Below, in pieces: positions 1-8,444 of a stretch of 64,000 nucleotides of DNA (position 1 is the stretch's first letter; each line of letters opens with the position of its first letter). The position numbers and the translations under genes were made by a program. Source of the stretch: Sulfuricurvum sp. (GTDB lineage Bacteria; Campylobacterota; Campylobacteria; Campylobacterales; Sulfurimonadaceae); the NCBI RefSeq assembly GCF_023229695.1, contig NZ_JALNYS010000004.1:101078-165077 (forward strand), read 5' to 3'. A model generated the notes under the pieces. The model was given only the letters and a program-made list of their open reading frames with translations, was not told the DNA's origin and made no database searches.

Positions 1-1134
1 GAAAATCCCCGTTACAACTCCGATACACAAGCGTTGGGGAGAACGGCAGATGTCATCGATGAAGTTGCTCCGGAGAGAATCGACGATTTGTATCTGACAC
101 TGAAACAAACAAATCTGGAATATTCGGTCATGCATGTCCATCGTCATGATGTTAAAGCGATCAAAACCGATGAAAACGGATCCATAAACGAAAAAGGTTT
201 TGATTTCTCGGATGATGTTGAGGCATCCTATGGGGAATTTTCGGGCGGGAAAGAGTTGTTTATCACCGAACCGATTGCCGGGAAAAAATTTACCTGGCTT
301 TTCAAGCCCTCCATACAGATGAATTTGAACGATAAGCACAATCCGTTTACCTATAAATTTTCGCTTCTGGGGGGTGCTCGATATGAAACAAATCCCGGTG
401 GATTTTTGTACAGCCGTTATATTTTCCCGATTACAAATACAACAGATACTATTCCGCCGTACAGTTATGAGCCTGAGGGAAGCACGACTCGTACCGATGG
501 ATTGAAATATCTTCAGTATAACGGGATACAGTTGTACGATATGGTATTTGATCAGACGGTAAAGCTTCCGTGGAACATTTACGGACGGGGTGAGATAGGG
601 TATTTTGAGCCGGCTTACGGCGGTTATGACGTAGAGGTGTACCGTCCGTTTGACGGGGGGAGATTTGGCGCCGGGCTGGAGTATCAATACGCGAAAAAAC
701 GCTCGATTACGAATTTTTTCACTTTTGAAAATACCGTTTATCAAGGGAAATTTATCAATCTTTATGCGAATATCGTTCCGGAACTCGGGATTAAATCGAC
801 CGCTAAAATCGGTGAGTTTTTTGCCGGAGACAGAGGTGTGAGCGTAACGTTGATGCGTGAGTTCAAAAATTTCACCCTAGGGGCTTTCGTGACGAAAACC
901 GATACGAGTGTCTTTAGCTCTGCCGAAAATAGAGGATATGTTGATAAAGGGATCTTTTTAAGGATACCCCTTTCGACGGTCCGCGCGAAAAACGTGAAAG
1001 GGAGTTTATCGTACACGTTGAATCCGTGGACACGCGACGTGGGGCAGTATGCCAACCAAGCTAATTCTCTGGTCGGTCTGAATCCGGCAAATGTTTTTGA
1101 GATGAGAGAAAAGATCGATCAGTTTAAGGAATAA
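1..1134 (+). CDS. YjbH-family outer-membrane exopolysaccharide protein, C-terminal part
   Basis: The reading frame is open from the first base of the window (codons begin at base 1), so the true start lies upstream and only the C-terminal ~377 residues are seen. The protein is rich in alternating aromatic/polar beta-strand segments. Its end has the pattern GDRGVSVTLMREF followed by FVTKTDTS and DKGIFLRIPL, which matches what I know of YjbH/DUF940 lipoproteins: outer-membrane proteins of the YjbEFGH exopolysaccharide system, with repeated beta-barrel domains. The gene ends at a TAA; a small glycine-rich secreted protein follows 54 nt later, mirroring the yjbE/yjbH association. Family assignment is by remembered motif, not by search; the role in polysaccharide export is inferred. 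Confidence 0.62.
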   Translation, partial: ENPRYNSDTQALGRTADVIDEVAPERIDDLYLTLKQTNLEYSVMHVHRHDVKAIKTDENGSINEKGFDFSDDVEASYGEFSGGKELFITEPIAGKKFTWLFKPSIQMNLNDKHNPFTYKFSLLGGARYETNPGGFLYSRYIFPITNTTDTIPPYSYEPEGSTTRTDGLKYLQYNGIQLYDMVFDQTVKLPWNIYGRGEIGYFEPAYGGYDVEVYRPFDGGRFGAGLEYQYAKKRSITNFFTFENTVYQGKFINLYANIVPELGIKSTAKIGEFFAGDRGVSVTLMREFKNFTLGAFVTKTDTSVFSSAENRGYVDKGIFLRIPLSTVRAKNVKGSLSYTLNPWTRDVGQYANQANSLVGLNPANVFEMREKIDQFKE

Positions 1135-1188
1135 CGGAGAGCTTTTAGGGTATCATAGTGACGGAAACATCAATATAAAGGGGTAAAA

Positions 1189-1500
1189 ATGAAAAAAGTA
1201 GCTTTAGCCGTATTAACAATAGGTTTGATCGCAACAAACGGTATCTGCGGTCCGCTTGATGTGAATGTACCAATCGTACAAAGTAGTCAGGGTGGGTTTG
1301 TTGCCGGCGGTACCGGTGGCGGTCTTGGCGGTGGCCTTGGCGGCGGTGGCGGTCTTACTGGTGGAATAGGCGGCGGTCTTGGTGCTGCGGGTGCTGGCGC
1401 TGGCGCCCTAGCGGCAGGAGCGGGTGCATTGTTGGTCGAAGGTCTCGCTAACAACGGGACAGGAACCAGCCACGGCGGCAGTCACGGTACAAATCACTAA
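1189..1500 (+). CDS. Small glycine-rich secreted protein (YjbE-like)
   Basis: A 103-residue protein with a clear Sec signal peptide (MKKVALAVLTIGLIATNGICG, hydrophobic core at residues 4-18, likely cleavage near residue 20). The mature part from about residue 40 to 80 is almost only Gly, Ala and Leu (GGG-LGGG-type runs), and the tail is His/Ser/Gly-rich. A good ribosome site (AAAGGGG) precedes the ATG. E. coli YjbE, the small secreted member of the yjbEFGH exopolysaccharide operon, is also a short Ala/Ser/Gly-rich protein, and here the gene directly follows a YjbH-type gene. Low-complexity composition means homology cannot be claimed; the analogy rests on size, signal peptide and position. 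Confidence 0.6.
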   Translation: MKKVALAVLTIGLIATNGICGPLDVNVPIVQSSQGGFVAGGTGGGLGGGLGGGGGLTGGIGGGLGAAGAGAGALAAGAGALLVEGLANNGTGTSHGGSHGTNH

Positions 1501-1511
1501 AACTTAGGGGT

Positions 1512-1540
1512 GGACCGGGCTTTCCCGGGCCTCCTTTCGT
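1512..1540 (+). terminator. Hairpin terminator between the glycine-rich gene and nasA
   Basis: Eight-base stem GGACCGGG (1512-1519) pairs with CCCGGGCC (1524-1531) with one mismatch around a CTTT loop, followed by a pyrimidine-rich tract. It sits between two convergent genes and could serve the plus-strand transcript. Confidence 0.55.
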
Positions 1541-1564
1541 TATCTCTTCTTCGTTTACATCACT

Positions 1565-3862
1565 TCACTGTTTCAATACACTATCTATCGATTTCTCTAT
1601 GTGTTTCTCCCATTCTAATTTTTCAACATAGCTCAATTCTAACGTTGATATTTTTTTAGGATAACTAATCCCCTGAGGAACCCTCTGAGAGTGGAGCTGT
1701 ACGGCGCACTGTTTGAAGTTCGGTTCTCCCGATTTGGGGCAGAACTGGCTCGGGGTGAGGGTGTTGATGAGCTGGGTGTTGAAATGAAACGGGACGAACA
1801 CGTTCCCCTCCCGCACCGTCTGCGTCACCCGGACGACGATATTTTCCACTTGTCCGCGCGGGGAACTGATGGAGAGACGATCACCGCTTTTGACCTCCAG
1901 CGCGAGCGCATCGGCAGGGTTGATATCGACCCAGCTTTCCGGTGCTAAATCATTGAGGATGGCGATATCGCCGGTTTTGGTGCGGGTGTGCCACTGCTCT
2001 ACGGTGCGTCCCGTGTTGAGGAGGATCGGGAACTGCTCACCGGTCGGCTCCTGGAGCGGTATCCATTCGAATGGCAGGAGTTTGGCTTTTCCATCATAGG
2101 TACGAAAAGCGATCTCAGGGGTATAGAGGCGCGAAGAGCCTAGCGGAAACTGTTCATTGCACGGCCACTGAATCCCGCCGTATTTTTCCATCATTTCATA
2201 GCTCATCCCCGAATAGTCGCACAGCTGTCCCCGGCTCACCCGTTTCCACTCCTCGAACGCATCGGCAGGGGTGCTCCATGCAGGATAGATTAGCTCTTTG
2301 ACCCCTTCGAAATAGGTGCTGAATTCGAGGAAGATATCAAAATCGCTCATTGCGATCCCCGGAGGGGTGAGCGCTTTGTTCGCGCGGTTGCATCGGCGCT
2401 CTGAATTGGTGTAGGTCCCCTCTTTTTCCCCCCACGTCGCGGCGGCGAAAACGACGTCGGCAAGAAGGGCGGTATCGGACATAAAGGCGTCTTGGACGAC
2501 CAGCAGATCGAGTTTGGCAAGTGCTTTTCTCAAACGGGTCTGGTCAACGAAACTGACCAAAGGGTTGGTGGCGACGACCCACAGCGCCCGGATCTCGCCT
2601 CGCTCGATCGCTTCGATGATTTCACCGTATTTGTAGCCGCGTGAAGTGGGGATAATGTCGATCGGGACATTGACGATGCGGGCGTACTCTTCGGCTGCTT
2701 TTACGTCCCCGTAGTTGCGGTATCCCGGAAGCGAGGAGGTAAAGCCGCTCTCTCGCGTTCCCATCGCGTTGCACTGCCCCGTGATCGAAAAGGGGGCCGC
2801 GCCGGGGCGGCCGATCTGGCCGGTGAGGAGGTGGAGGTTGATGATCGCACTGACGGTATCGGTCCCCAAAAACGACTGGTTAACCCCCATCGTCCATGCG
2901 GTGAGAGCCGCAGGCGAGAGGGCAATCAGACGGGCGAGTTCATAGAGGGTTTTGACGTCGATCCCCGTGATATCGGCGACCTCTTGGGGAGGGTAGTTTT
3001 GGAGGTGCTTGCGCAGCTCTCCCAAGCCGGTGACATTGGCTTTGAGATACTCCGTATTTTCCCACCCCTGTTCGAGGACGATGTAGGAGAGGCCGTTGAA
3101 GAGGGCCAGATCGGTGCGGGGTTTGAGGGGGATGAAGAGATCGGCCATCTGAGCGGTTTTGCTTTTGCGCGGGTCGATGACGATAATTTTCGGCTTTTTG
3201 GGATTTTTGGCGATATGAAGCTTCAAAATCGGATGGTTGTCGGCGATGTTTGCCCCCACCAAAACGATCACGTCGGCACACTCGAAATCCTCGTACGATC
3301 CGCTCGGGCCGTCGGAACCCAAGGACTGTTTGTATCCCATGACCGCCGAAGCCATGCACAGCGTCGTATTTCCGTCGTAATTGTTGGTGCGCAGACCCAG
3401 CTGGACGAGTTTGCCGAGGGTATAGAACTCTTCGGTGAGAAGCTGTCCGGTGGAGAGGACGCCGATCGCACGAGGACCGTAGTGTTCGCTAATGGATTTG
3501 AATGTCTCGGAAACACGGGTAAAGGCTTCGTCCCATGAGCCGTTTTCGAGTTTTCCGTTACGGCGAATGAGGGGAGCGGTGACACGGTTGGAAGAGGTGA
3601 TCAGCTCATGTTCGCTGAGCCCTTTGGGACAGAGGGTTCCCATGTTGACGCTGTGCGTTGCGTTTCCTTTCGTATAAACGGCTTTCCCGTCTTTGACCCC
3701 GATGTAGAGGCCGCACCCGACGCCGCAGTAGCCGCAGGTGGAGAAGACCCATTTGTCCGGTTTTTTCGCATCGGCTATCCGTCCGAACAGGGGATCATCC
3801 GAAAGAGAGAACTTTTTGGCTTTGATATCCAGACCGAGGAAGTTTTTGATCGTTGTAAACAT
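1565..3862 (-). CDS. nasA: Assimilatory nitrate reductase, molybdopterin catalytic subunit
   Basis: A 765-residue molybdopterin oxidoreductase. The N-terminal [4Fe-4S] site is C43-x2-C46-x3-C50 and C78 (CGYCGVGC, then TLCPKG), and the likely molybdenum ligand is C169 in TTLCMASAV, a Cys as in Nap/Nas-type reductases rather than the Asp of NarG or the Ser of DMSO reductases. There is no Tat signal, so it should be cytoplasmic. The C-terminal cap with ILNTGRTVEQWHT and VNIxPADA-type segments is typical of this family. It is the last gene of a minus-strand run nirA - Fe-S/anchor protein - nasA, which fixes the role: nitrate to nitrite, with nirA finishing to ammonium. Formate dehydrogenase was considered but the Cys ligand and nirA context favour nitrate. 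The start is the first ATG, 108 nt after the upstream gene. Confidence 0.9.
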   Translation of the reverse strand: MFTTIKNFLGLDIKAKKFSLSDDPLFGRIADAKKPDKWVFSTCGYCGVGCGLYIGVKDGKAVYTKGNATHSVNMGTLCPKGLSEHELITSSNRVTAPLIRRNGKLENGSWDEAFTRVSETFKSISEHYGPRAIGVLSTGQLLTEEFYTLGKLVQLGLRTNNYDGNTTLCMASAVMGYKQSLGSDGPSGSYEDFECADVIVLVGANIADNHPILKLHIAKNPKKPKIIVIDPRKSKTAQMADLFIPLKPRTDLALFNGLSYIVLEQGWENTEYLKANVTGLGELRKHLQNYPPQEVADITGIDVKTLYELARLIALSPAALTAWTMGVNQSFLGTDTVSAIINLHLLTGQIGRPGAAPFSITGQCNAMGTRESGFTSSLPGYRNYGDVKAAEEYARIVNVPIDIIPTSRGYKYGEIIEAIERGEIRALWVVATNPLVSFVDQTRLRKALAKLDLLVVQDAFMSDTALLADVVFAAATWGEKEGTYTNSERRCNRANKALTPPGIAMSDFDIFLEFSTYFEGVKELIYPAWSTPADAFEEWKRVSRGQLCDYSGMSYEMMEKYGGIQWPCNEQFPLGSSRLYTPEIAFRTYDGKAKLLPFEWIPLQEPTGEQFPILLNTGRTVEQWHTRTKTGDIAILNDLAPESWVDINPADALALEVKSGDRLSISSPRGQVENIVVRVTQTVREGNVFVPFHFNTQLINTLTPSQFCPKSGEPNFKQCAVQLHSQRVPQGISYPKKISTLELSYVEKLEWEKHIEKSIDSVLKQ

Positions 3863-3880
3863 AATAATTCCTTATTACTC

Positions 3881-3967
3881 TGCCTCGTATGAGGCAAGCT
3901 TTAGTGCCATAGCGGCTAGCGTAGCCATCGGGGCTCGGCGTGCCCCCTCGGGTATTGCTCCGATGGC
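3881..3967 (-). other. Paired hairpins in the nasA leader / intercistronic gap
   Basis: The 108-nt gap between the anchor gene and nasA contains a perfect 6-bp hairpin TGCCTC-GTAT-GAGGCA (3881-3896) and a stronger 11-bp stem GCCATCGGGGC (3924-3934) with GCTCCGATGGC (3957-3967), one G-U pair. A competing GGCTA-GCG-TAGCC hairpin lies at 3914-3926. Such structures could stabilise or attenuate the nasA message. No poly-U run follows on the minus strand, so a simple terminator is unlikely. Confidence 0.5.
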
Positions 3968-3970
3968 GTT

Positions 3971-5554
3971 TTAATGACGTTGTGTCCCGACAAAAAATCC
4001 CCCTGCCATGGAGAGGGGGACGACGGTCGTGTAAAATAAAAAGCGATCCATAAGCTCGCTGAGCATTAAAAGGATAAGGGCGATCCCCAGCGTGAGCAGG
4101 GATGCTAGATTCAACCCTGAAACGATGAAGAGCATAGTAAGGAGCGGCAACGCAAAGGCCCCCACGGCAAACATACCCCATCGGAGCGTTTGGAGTGCCG
4201 AGAAACGTTCGCGGTACAACCGAAGCGTTTTTTGCAACTGCGGTATCGATGAACTTTTGAGTTCATTGTGTGCGTCAAACGTAAAAAAGCCATGCGTTAC
4301 GGCTAAAATCATCGCCAGAGTGAGCAACGGCATTGCCGAAGCACTTGATCCCATACCAAGAAGGGCAAGAGCGACCAAAAACAGTCCGCTGTAGGCGGTT
4401 GAAAAAAACTTTCGGTTGGTACTCTCTCTGTTCCATGAGGGGCGGGCAGGGATACGGTAGATCATCGCCTGCGCATGGATGCCGTAGAGACCGATAAGTA
4501 GCGTGATGGCTTCAAAAACGAGACGTATCGGTGTCGCAACCTCAAAAAAGTAGAGGGCGACGTTAAGACTCATCAATCCTGTAAAAGCACCCAATGCCGC
4601 CGCTTCACGGCTGAGCCAGCTGGTGCGGAGGTTTTTCATCGCCGACATCGCTTTAAGAGGCCGTCCCAGATGGAGCGCCGAGAGGGGAAGCCCCAGCGCT
4701 GCGGGGAGCATCACGAGAGCCGCCAGCATCCAATCCGGCTCAAAAAACCCGAACAGGGAGAGAAAATCGCCGATTCCCAATGCTCCGAACGCCCCCAGCG
4801 ACATTTGAGTCAATACCGTCATAAACACCAGCGGCAATTCGCCGTGGGCGGGTTTGAGGTGGTGTTCATCGGCTTTGGCCATCGTTTCGGGGATATTTTC
4901 GGGCAGCGTGAAACGGGTCGTGGAATGGGTGAGACGGGCATCGGGAAGGTGGGGCATGTTTCCTTGCTCATCGATGGCGCTCTCTTTCCACTCCGCAACA
5001 TTGACCGCTTCGATTTCGATGGCTCCCGAAGGGCACGCCTGAACGCAGGCGGGGCTTTGACCGATGGCCAGACGTTCATGGCACATATGGCATTTGGTGA
5101 CGATGTGGCGCTCGGCGTGATAGGTGGGGACACCGTAGGGGCAGTTCCATGTGCAGTACTGGCAGCCGATGCAGCTGGGATCGTCGTGAAAGACGATTCC
5201 GTTATCGAATTTGACGTAGCTGTTGGTGGGGCAGCCGATCAGGCAGGCGGGGTCAACACAGTGGTTGCAGCTCATGGAGTTAAAGAGGAGCAGTGTATCG
5301 GGAAAACTCCCCCCCTCCATCTCGCCGACGCGGCGCCATTTAAGATCGGAGGGGTTGTTGTTCTGCTCGTTGCAGGCCACCTCGCAGCAGCGGCAGCCGA
5401 CGCAGGCCGTCGCGTCGAAGTGAAAGCGGTATTGTTCCCCCTCTTGAAGCGGCGGTATGTCGATCGAATAGTTGCCGCACTGCATTCCGGTCTGGGCTTT
5501 GTAGCCGATAAAGCTTTCAAGGGGGGTTGGGGAGATCTCGGACATTTTATTCAC
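3971..5554 (-). CDS. Fused four-cluster Fe-S protein and DmsC-like membrane anchor (NasA redox partner)
   Basis: A 527-residue fusion. Residues 45-180 hold sixteen cysteines in four ferredoxin-type groups (C51/54/57/61, C96/99/104/108, C128/131/134/138, C155/158/170/174), as in DmsB/NrfC subunits. Residues ~235-525 form about eight hydrophobic helices like the DmsC/NrfD quinol-oxidising anchors. The gene overlaps nirA by 8 nt and precedes nasA, so it most likely carries electrons from membrane quinol to the cytoplasmic nitrate reductase instead of a soluble NADH or ferredoxin partner. The Fe-S and anchor parts are one polypeptide, whereas in DMSO reductase they are separate. The annotation of domains is firm; the pairing with NasA is inferred from context. 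Confidence 0.82.
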   Translation of the reverse strand: MNKMSEISPTPLESFIGYKAQTGMQCGNYSIDIPPLQEGEQYRFHFDATACVGCRCCEVACNEQNNNPSDLKWRRVGEMEGGSFPDTLLLFNSMSCNHCVDPACLIGCPTNSYVKFDNGIVFHDDPSCIGCQYCTWNCPYGVPTYHAERHIVTKCHMCHERLAIGQSPACVQACPSGAIEIEAVNVAEWKESAIDEQGNMPHLPDARLTHSTTRFTLPENIPETMAKADEHHLKPAHGELPLVFMTVLTQMSLGAFGALGIGDFLSLFGFFEPDWMLAALVMLPAALGLPLSALHLGRPLKAMSAMKNLRTSWLSREAAALGAFTGLMSLNVALYFFEVATPIRLVFEAITLLIGLYGIHAQAMIYRIPARPSWNRESTNRKFFSTAYSGLFLVALALLGMGSSASAMPLLTLAMILAVTHGFFTFDAHNELKSSSIPQLQKTLRLYRERFSALQTLRWGMFAVGAFALPLLTMLFIVSGLNLASLLTLGIALILLMLSELMDRFLFYTTVVPLSMAGGFFVGTQRH

Positions 5555-7454
5555 CGCTGCTTAAAGCGTTCAGCTCCGTGACGATCTCAGTAAAGACCTG
5601 AAACCGTTTAAGGGGATTTGGCTCGACCATCTTTTCAATAATCGGGGCGTAGGCGGCATAGTCGGGTGTTAGCTCATTTTTAGCGAATGTAAACCCTTTT
5701 TTTCCCTCGACAAACGGATCTTCGACTTCATACGGCCGCTTTTGGATGAGGGTATGGATCACATCGGAGCCGTAGGCAAAAATCTCATCGCTCTCTTTAT
5801 GGTTTCCGCCGTGGGAGTGAAGATTGAAATGAAGAAGCGTCTCGTGCTTCTCTAAACGGGTGAGACGGTTCCAGCGCATGAGAAATCCGATAGCATGATT
5901 GCTGTAGCGCGCACGCAGCCGTACAATGAATGTTTCCAGACTCTCATGAGGACGCCGGAGAAGGGCAAATTCGCGCATCAGTTCGGCGACGAATTGGGGT
6001 GCCTCTTCGAGAACGATTCCCTTAAGCAGAAGTTTCCCCTCCTCCCCCTCATGGGTTAAACTGCCGCCGATGAAGATATCGACCCCAAGTACCGTTTTGC
6101 CGTTGCGGGGGACTTTGCACCCGACAAAACCCAGATCACCGGCACCGTGGATACCGCACCCCTTGATGCAGGCGGACCAGTAAAAGCGCATTTTCGCATC
6201 CGAGAGCGGCACTTCACGGGAGAGGTATTCGCCCATACGGATTGCGTCGGGTTTGTTGGGGATGACGCCAAACGGGCAGTGTTCGGTCCCGGCACACGCG
6301 ATGAGATTGGCCATATAGGGGGAGGGGCGGTTGGGGTATTTTGCAAAAAGGGGGGATTGCAGCGCTTTGCTTTCATCCCGTATTCCGGTAATGATCACAT
6401 TTTGTTCGACAGTGAGGCGAAGTGCTCCCTCTTGGGATTGGGCAATGCGTGCCGCTTCGAGGAGATCGCTGCCGCTGAATACTCCTGATGGGACGGCGGC
6501 ATAGAGGGCATACGAACCGTCTTTAAGGGCAATTTTACCGCTATGGTCCCCCCCCTCCAGTGTACAGAGGGTCACTCCGCACGTGGGAAGGGTACGGCCG
6601 AGTTGTTCTTCGATCGCTTTGCGAAATACTTCCATCCCCACCGCATCGATCAAAAATTTAAGACGATTTTTGTTGCGGTTGTCACGAAATCCGTAGATTT
6701 TGAACAGATGGGCGACGGCGGTGAACACTTCTGCCGCTTCGCCGGGGGTTACGAAGATATCGGCGTTTTGGGCCAAATGGCCGACACGCCCCCCCAGATA
6801 GAGGTTAAAGCCGTAAACCCCGTTTTTTTCGGCAAGGGCGAGGGCAAAATCCTGTCCGAAGATATTACAGCGATTGCTAAGGGAGCCGTTGATCCCGATA
6901 TTGAATTTACGAGGGAGGGTGGTGAGCCATTCATTTTTTTTCAAAAAAATCGATTGGATCTCTTCCATGATAGGACGGCAGGGGATGATAGCGTCCATGG
7001 CCAGAGCGTCTAGCGGATCGAGGAGGATATTGCGGAAGTTGTCGACCCCCGTCTGGTAGCCGGTAAGGCCGACATTTTCGAGAAGTTTCAATGCTTCGGG
7101 CAAATCTTCGATCCGTAGATAACGCAATTGAATCTGCATGCGGGTAGTGATATCGATAACGTCCTGACCGAATTTGGTAGCGATGTAGGCGAGCGCCAAC
7201 GCTTGCTCTACACTCAGTGCCCCGCCGGCAATCCGGACTCGGATCATGAACCGTTCCGGAGTAGCGGGACGGTCAAAGACGCCGAAACTTTTGAGGACGA
7301 AATCTTTGTCCTCATCGGTGATGGAGGCATAACCGCTTTTGGAATAACCGATCAGCCGGTCCCATGCTTCCTGCGCATTAAAAGTGTCCTTGATGGATTC
7401 GGTTTTGTGCCGCTTTGCGCTGCGCGCTTCATTGGCTTGCAAGAGCGAGGTCAT
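5547..7454 (-). CDS. nirA: Nitrite reductase, siroheme/[4Fe-4S], ferredoxin type
   Basis: A 635-residue NirA/sulfite reductase family protein with two ferredoxin-like halves. The siroheme-cluster ligands are seen as C387-x5-C393 (CAGTEHC) and C429-x3-C433 (CIKGC) with the downstream GIHGAGDLGFVGCK segment. Family members reduce nitrite (or sulfite) by six electrons. Location at the head of the nirA-anchor-nasA run, with siroheme synthesis genes at 29.3-30.7 kb and nitrate transport genes beside it, points to nitrite. It is longer than plant-type NirA by roughly a short C-terminal extension (after residue ~560). Transcription probably starts from the promoter at 7491-7544, which shares its elements with nrtA and narK. 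Confidence 0.9.
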   Translation of the reverse strand: MTSLLQANEARSAKRHKTESIKDTFNAQEAWDRLIGYSKSGYASITDEDKDFVLKSFGVFDRPATPERFMIRVRIAGGALSVEQALALAYIATKFGQDVIDITTRMQIQLRYLRIEDLPEALKLLENVGLTGYQTGVDNFRNILLDPLDALAMDAIIPCRPIMEEIQSIFLKKNEWLTTLPRKFNIGINGSLSNRCNIFGQDFALALAEKNGVYGFNLYLGGRVGHLAQNADIFVTPGEAAEVFTAVAHLFKIYGFRDNRNKNRLKFLIDAVGMEVFRKAIEEQLGRTLPTCGVTLCTLEGGDHSGKIALKDGSYALYAAVPSGVFSGSDLLEAARIAQSQEGALRLTVEQNVIITGIRDESKALQSPLFAKYPNRPSPYMANLIACAGTEHCPFGVIPNKPDAIRMGEYLSREVPLSDAKMRFYWSACIKGCGIHGAGDLGFVGCKVPRNGKTVLGVDIFIGGSLTHEGEEGKLLLKGIVLEEAPQFVAELMREFALLRRPHESLETFIVRLRARYSNHAIGFLMRWNRLTRLEKHETLLHFNLHSHGGNHKESDEIFAYGSDVIHTLIQKRPYEVEDPFVEGKKGFTFAKNELTPDYAAYAPIIEKMVEPNPLKRFQVFTEIVTELNALSSGE

Positions 7455-7490
7455 GATGGTTTCCTTTATTAGGACTTTTTTATCTTGATA

Positions 7491-7544
7491 ATAATAGTCT
7501 AAATTTGAGTGGAGAATTCAAAAAATATGATTATATTTTAATCA
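7491..7544 (-). promoter_or_regulatory. nirA promoter with shared nitrate-regulon operator
   Basis: On the minus strand a TATTAT -10 candidate (7491-7496) is preceded by the dyad TGATTA-N5-TAATCA (7528-7544), whose centre is 42.5 nt from the centre of the -10. A start-site sequence AAGATAAAAAAG follows the -10. The same three parts occur before nrtA and narK at the same spacing. An overlapping 10-bp inverted repeat ATTTTAATCA (7535-7544) / TGATTAAAAT (7554-7563) is also present. Confidence 0.6.
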
Positions 7545-7643
7545 GTTTGGTGATGATTAAAATGGGTATGTCCGGCCGTTGTGATGGATTCCATAACGAG
7601 AGTCTTTGAATCCAATCACCCCTACGGACAATAGAATCGGAAA

Positions 7644-8444
7644 TTATTCGTCTTCTTTGGCAAATTTGGAGTACAAAAATTCGATGATCGCTTCGCGGCA
7701 CCGGAGGTACTCGGGGTTGTGCTGAAGCTCCAGACGGTTACGCGGACGGGGGAGATTAACCTCCAGAATCTCGCCGATCGTCGCTTCGGGGCCGTTGGTC
7801 ATCATGATAACGCGGTCGCTCAGGAGCACCGCTTCGTCCACATCGTGGGTGATGATGATGACGGTGTTCCCCGTTTGCATCTGAATCCGCATCAGGTGGT
7901 CTTGCAGATTCGCCCGGGTGAGTGAATCGAGAGCGCCGAACGGTTCATCCATCAACAGCACTTTGGGCTGGATCGAGAGGGCACGGGCGATCCCGACGCG
8001 CTGTTTCATCCCCCCGCTGATCTCGCCGGGGTATTTGTCCTTGGCGTGGTCGAGGTTGACCATCTGGATGTATTTCATCACATGATCGCGGATTTCGCTG
8101 TTGCTGAGCTCTTCACCCAGCACTTTTTTAACGGCCATTTCGATGTTTTGATAGGCACTCAGCCACGGCAGGAGCGAATGGTTTTGAAACACCACCGCCC
8201 GCTCCGGTCCGGGAGCTAAGATATGTTTGTCTTCGAGGAGGATCGTCCCGTTGGTGATCGAATCGAGACCCGCAATCAAATTCAAGATGGTCGATTTACC
8301 GCATCCGGAGTGGCCGATGATCGAGACAATCTCGTTTTGACGGATATCGAGCTGCACGTCGCGCAACGCAACGTACTCTTTTCCCCCGCCGAGGGGGAAG
8401 ATTTTATCGACGTGATCGATTTTCAAAAAGGGTTTTGCACTCAT
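7644..8444 (-). CDS. nrtD: Nitrate ABC transporter ATP-binding protein
   Basis: A 266-residue ABC ATPase with Walker A GHSGCGKST (44-52), signature ISGGMKQR (142-149) and Walker B VLLMDE (162-167). It belongs to the NrtD/SsuB/TauB type that serves nitrate, sulfonate and related importers. The permease gene upstream overlaps it by 4 nt and the NrtA-type binding protein lies before that, so the substrate is most likely nitrate or nitrite. It is the last gene of the nrtA-nrtB-nrtD operon, followed by 189 nt that carry the nirA promoter region. Confidence 0.85.
   Translation of the reverse strand: MSAKPFLKIDHVDKIFPLGGGKEYVALRDVQLDIRQNEIVSIIGHSGCGKSTILNLIAGLDSITNGTILLEDKHILAPGPERAVVFQNHSLLPWLSAYQNIEMAVKKVLGEELSNSEIRDHVMKYIQMVNLDHAKDKYPGEISGGMKQRVGIARALSIQPKVLLMDEPFGALDSLTRANLQDHLMRIQMQTGNTVIIITHDVDEAVLLSDRVIMMTNGPEATIGEILEVNLPRPRNRLELQHNPEYLRCREAIIEFLYSKFAKEDE

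Noticed and set aside
2831..3538. 235-codon open frame opposite nasA
   Set aside because: Mirror frame of a conserved gene, no ribosome site, composition typical of antisense shadows.
1565..3862. Formate dehydrogenase as identity of the molybdopterin protein
   Set aside because: Cys at the metal ligand place, no selenocysteine, and coupling with nirA fit nitrate reductase.
4670..5581. 303-codon open frame opposite the Fe-S/anchor gene
   Set aside because: Antisense shadow of a cysteine-rich gene; no family likeness and no promoter.
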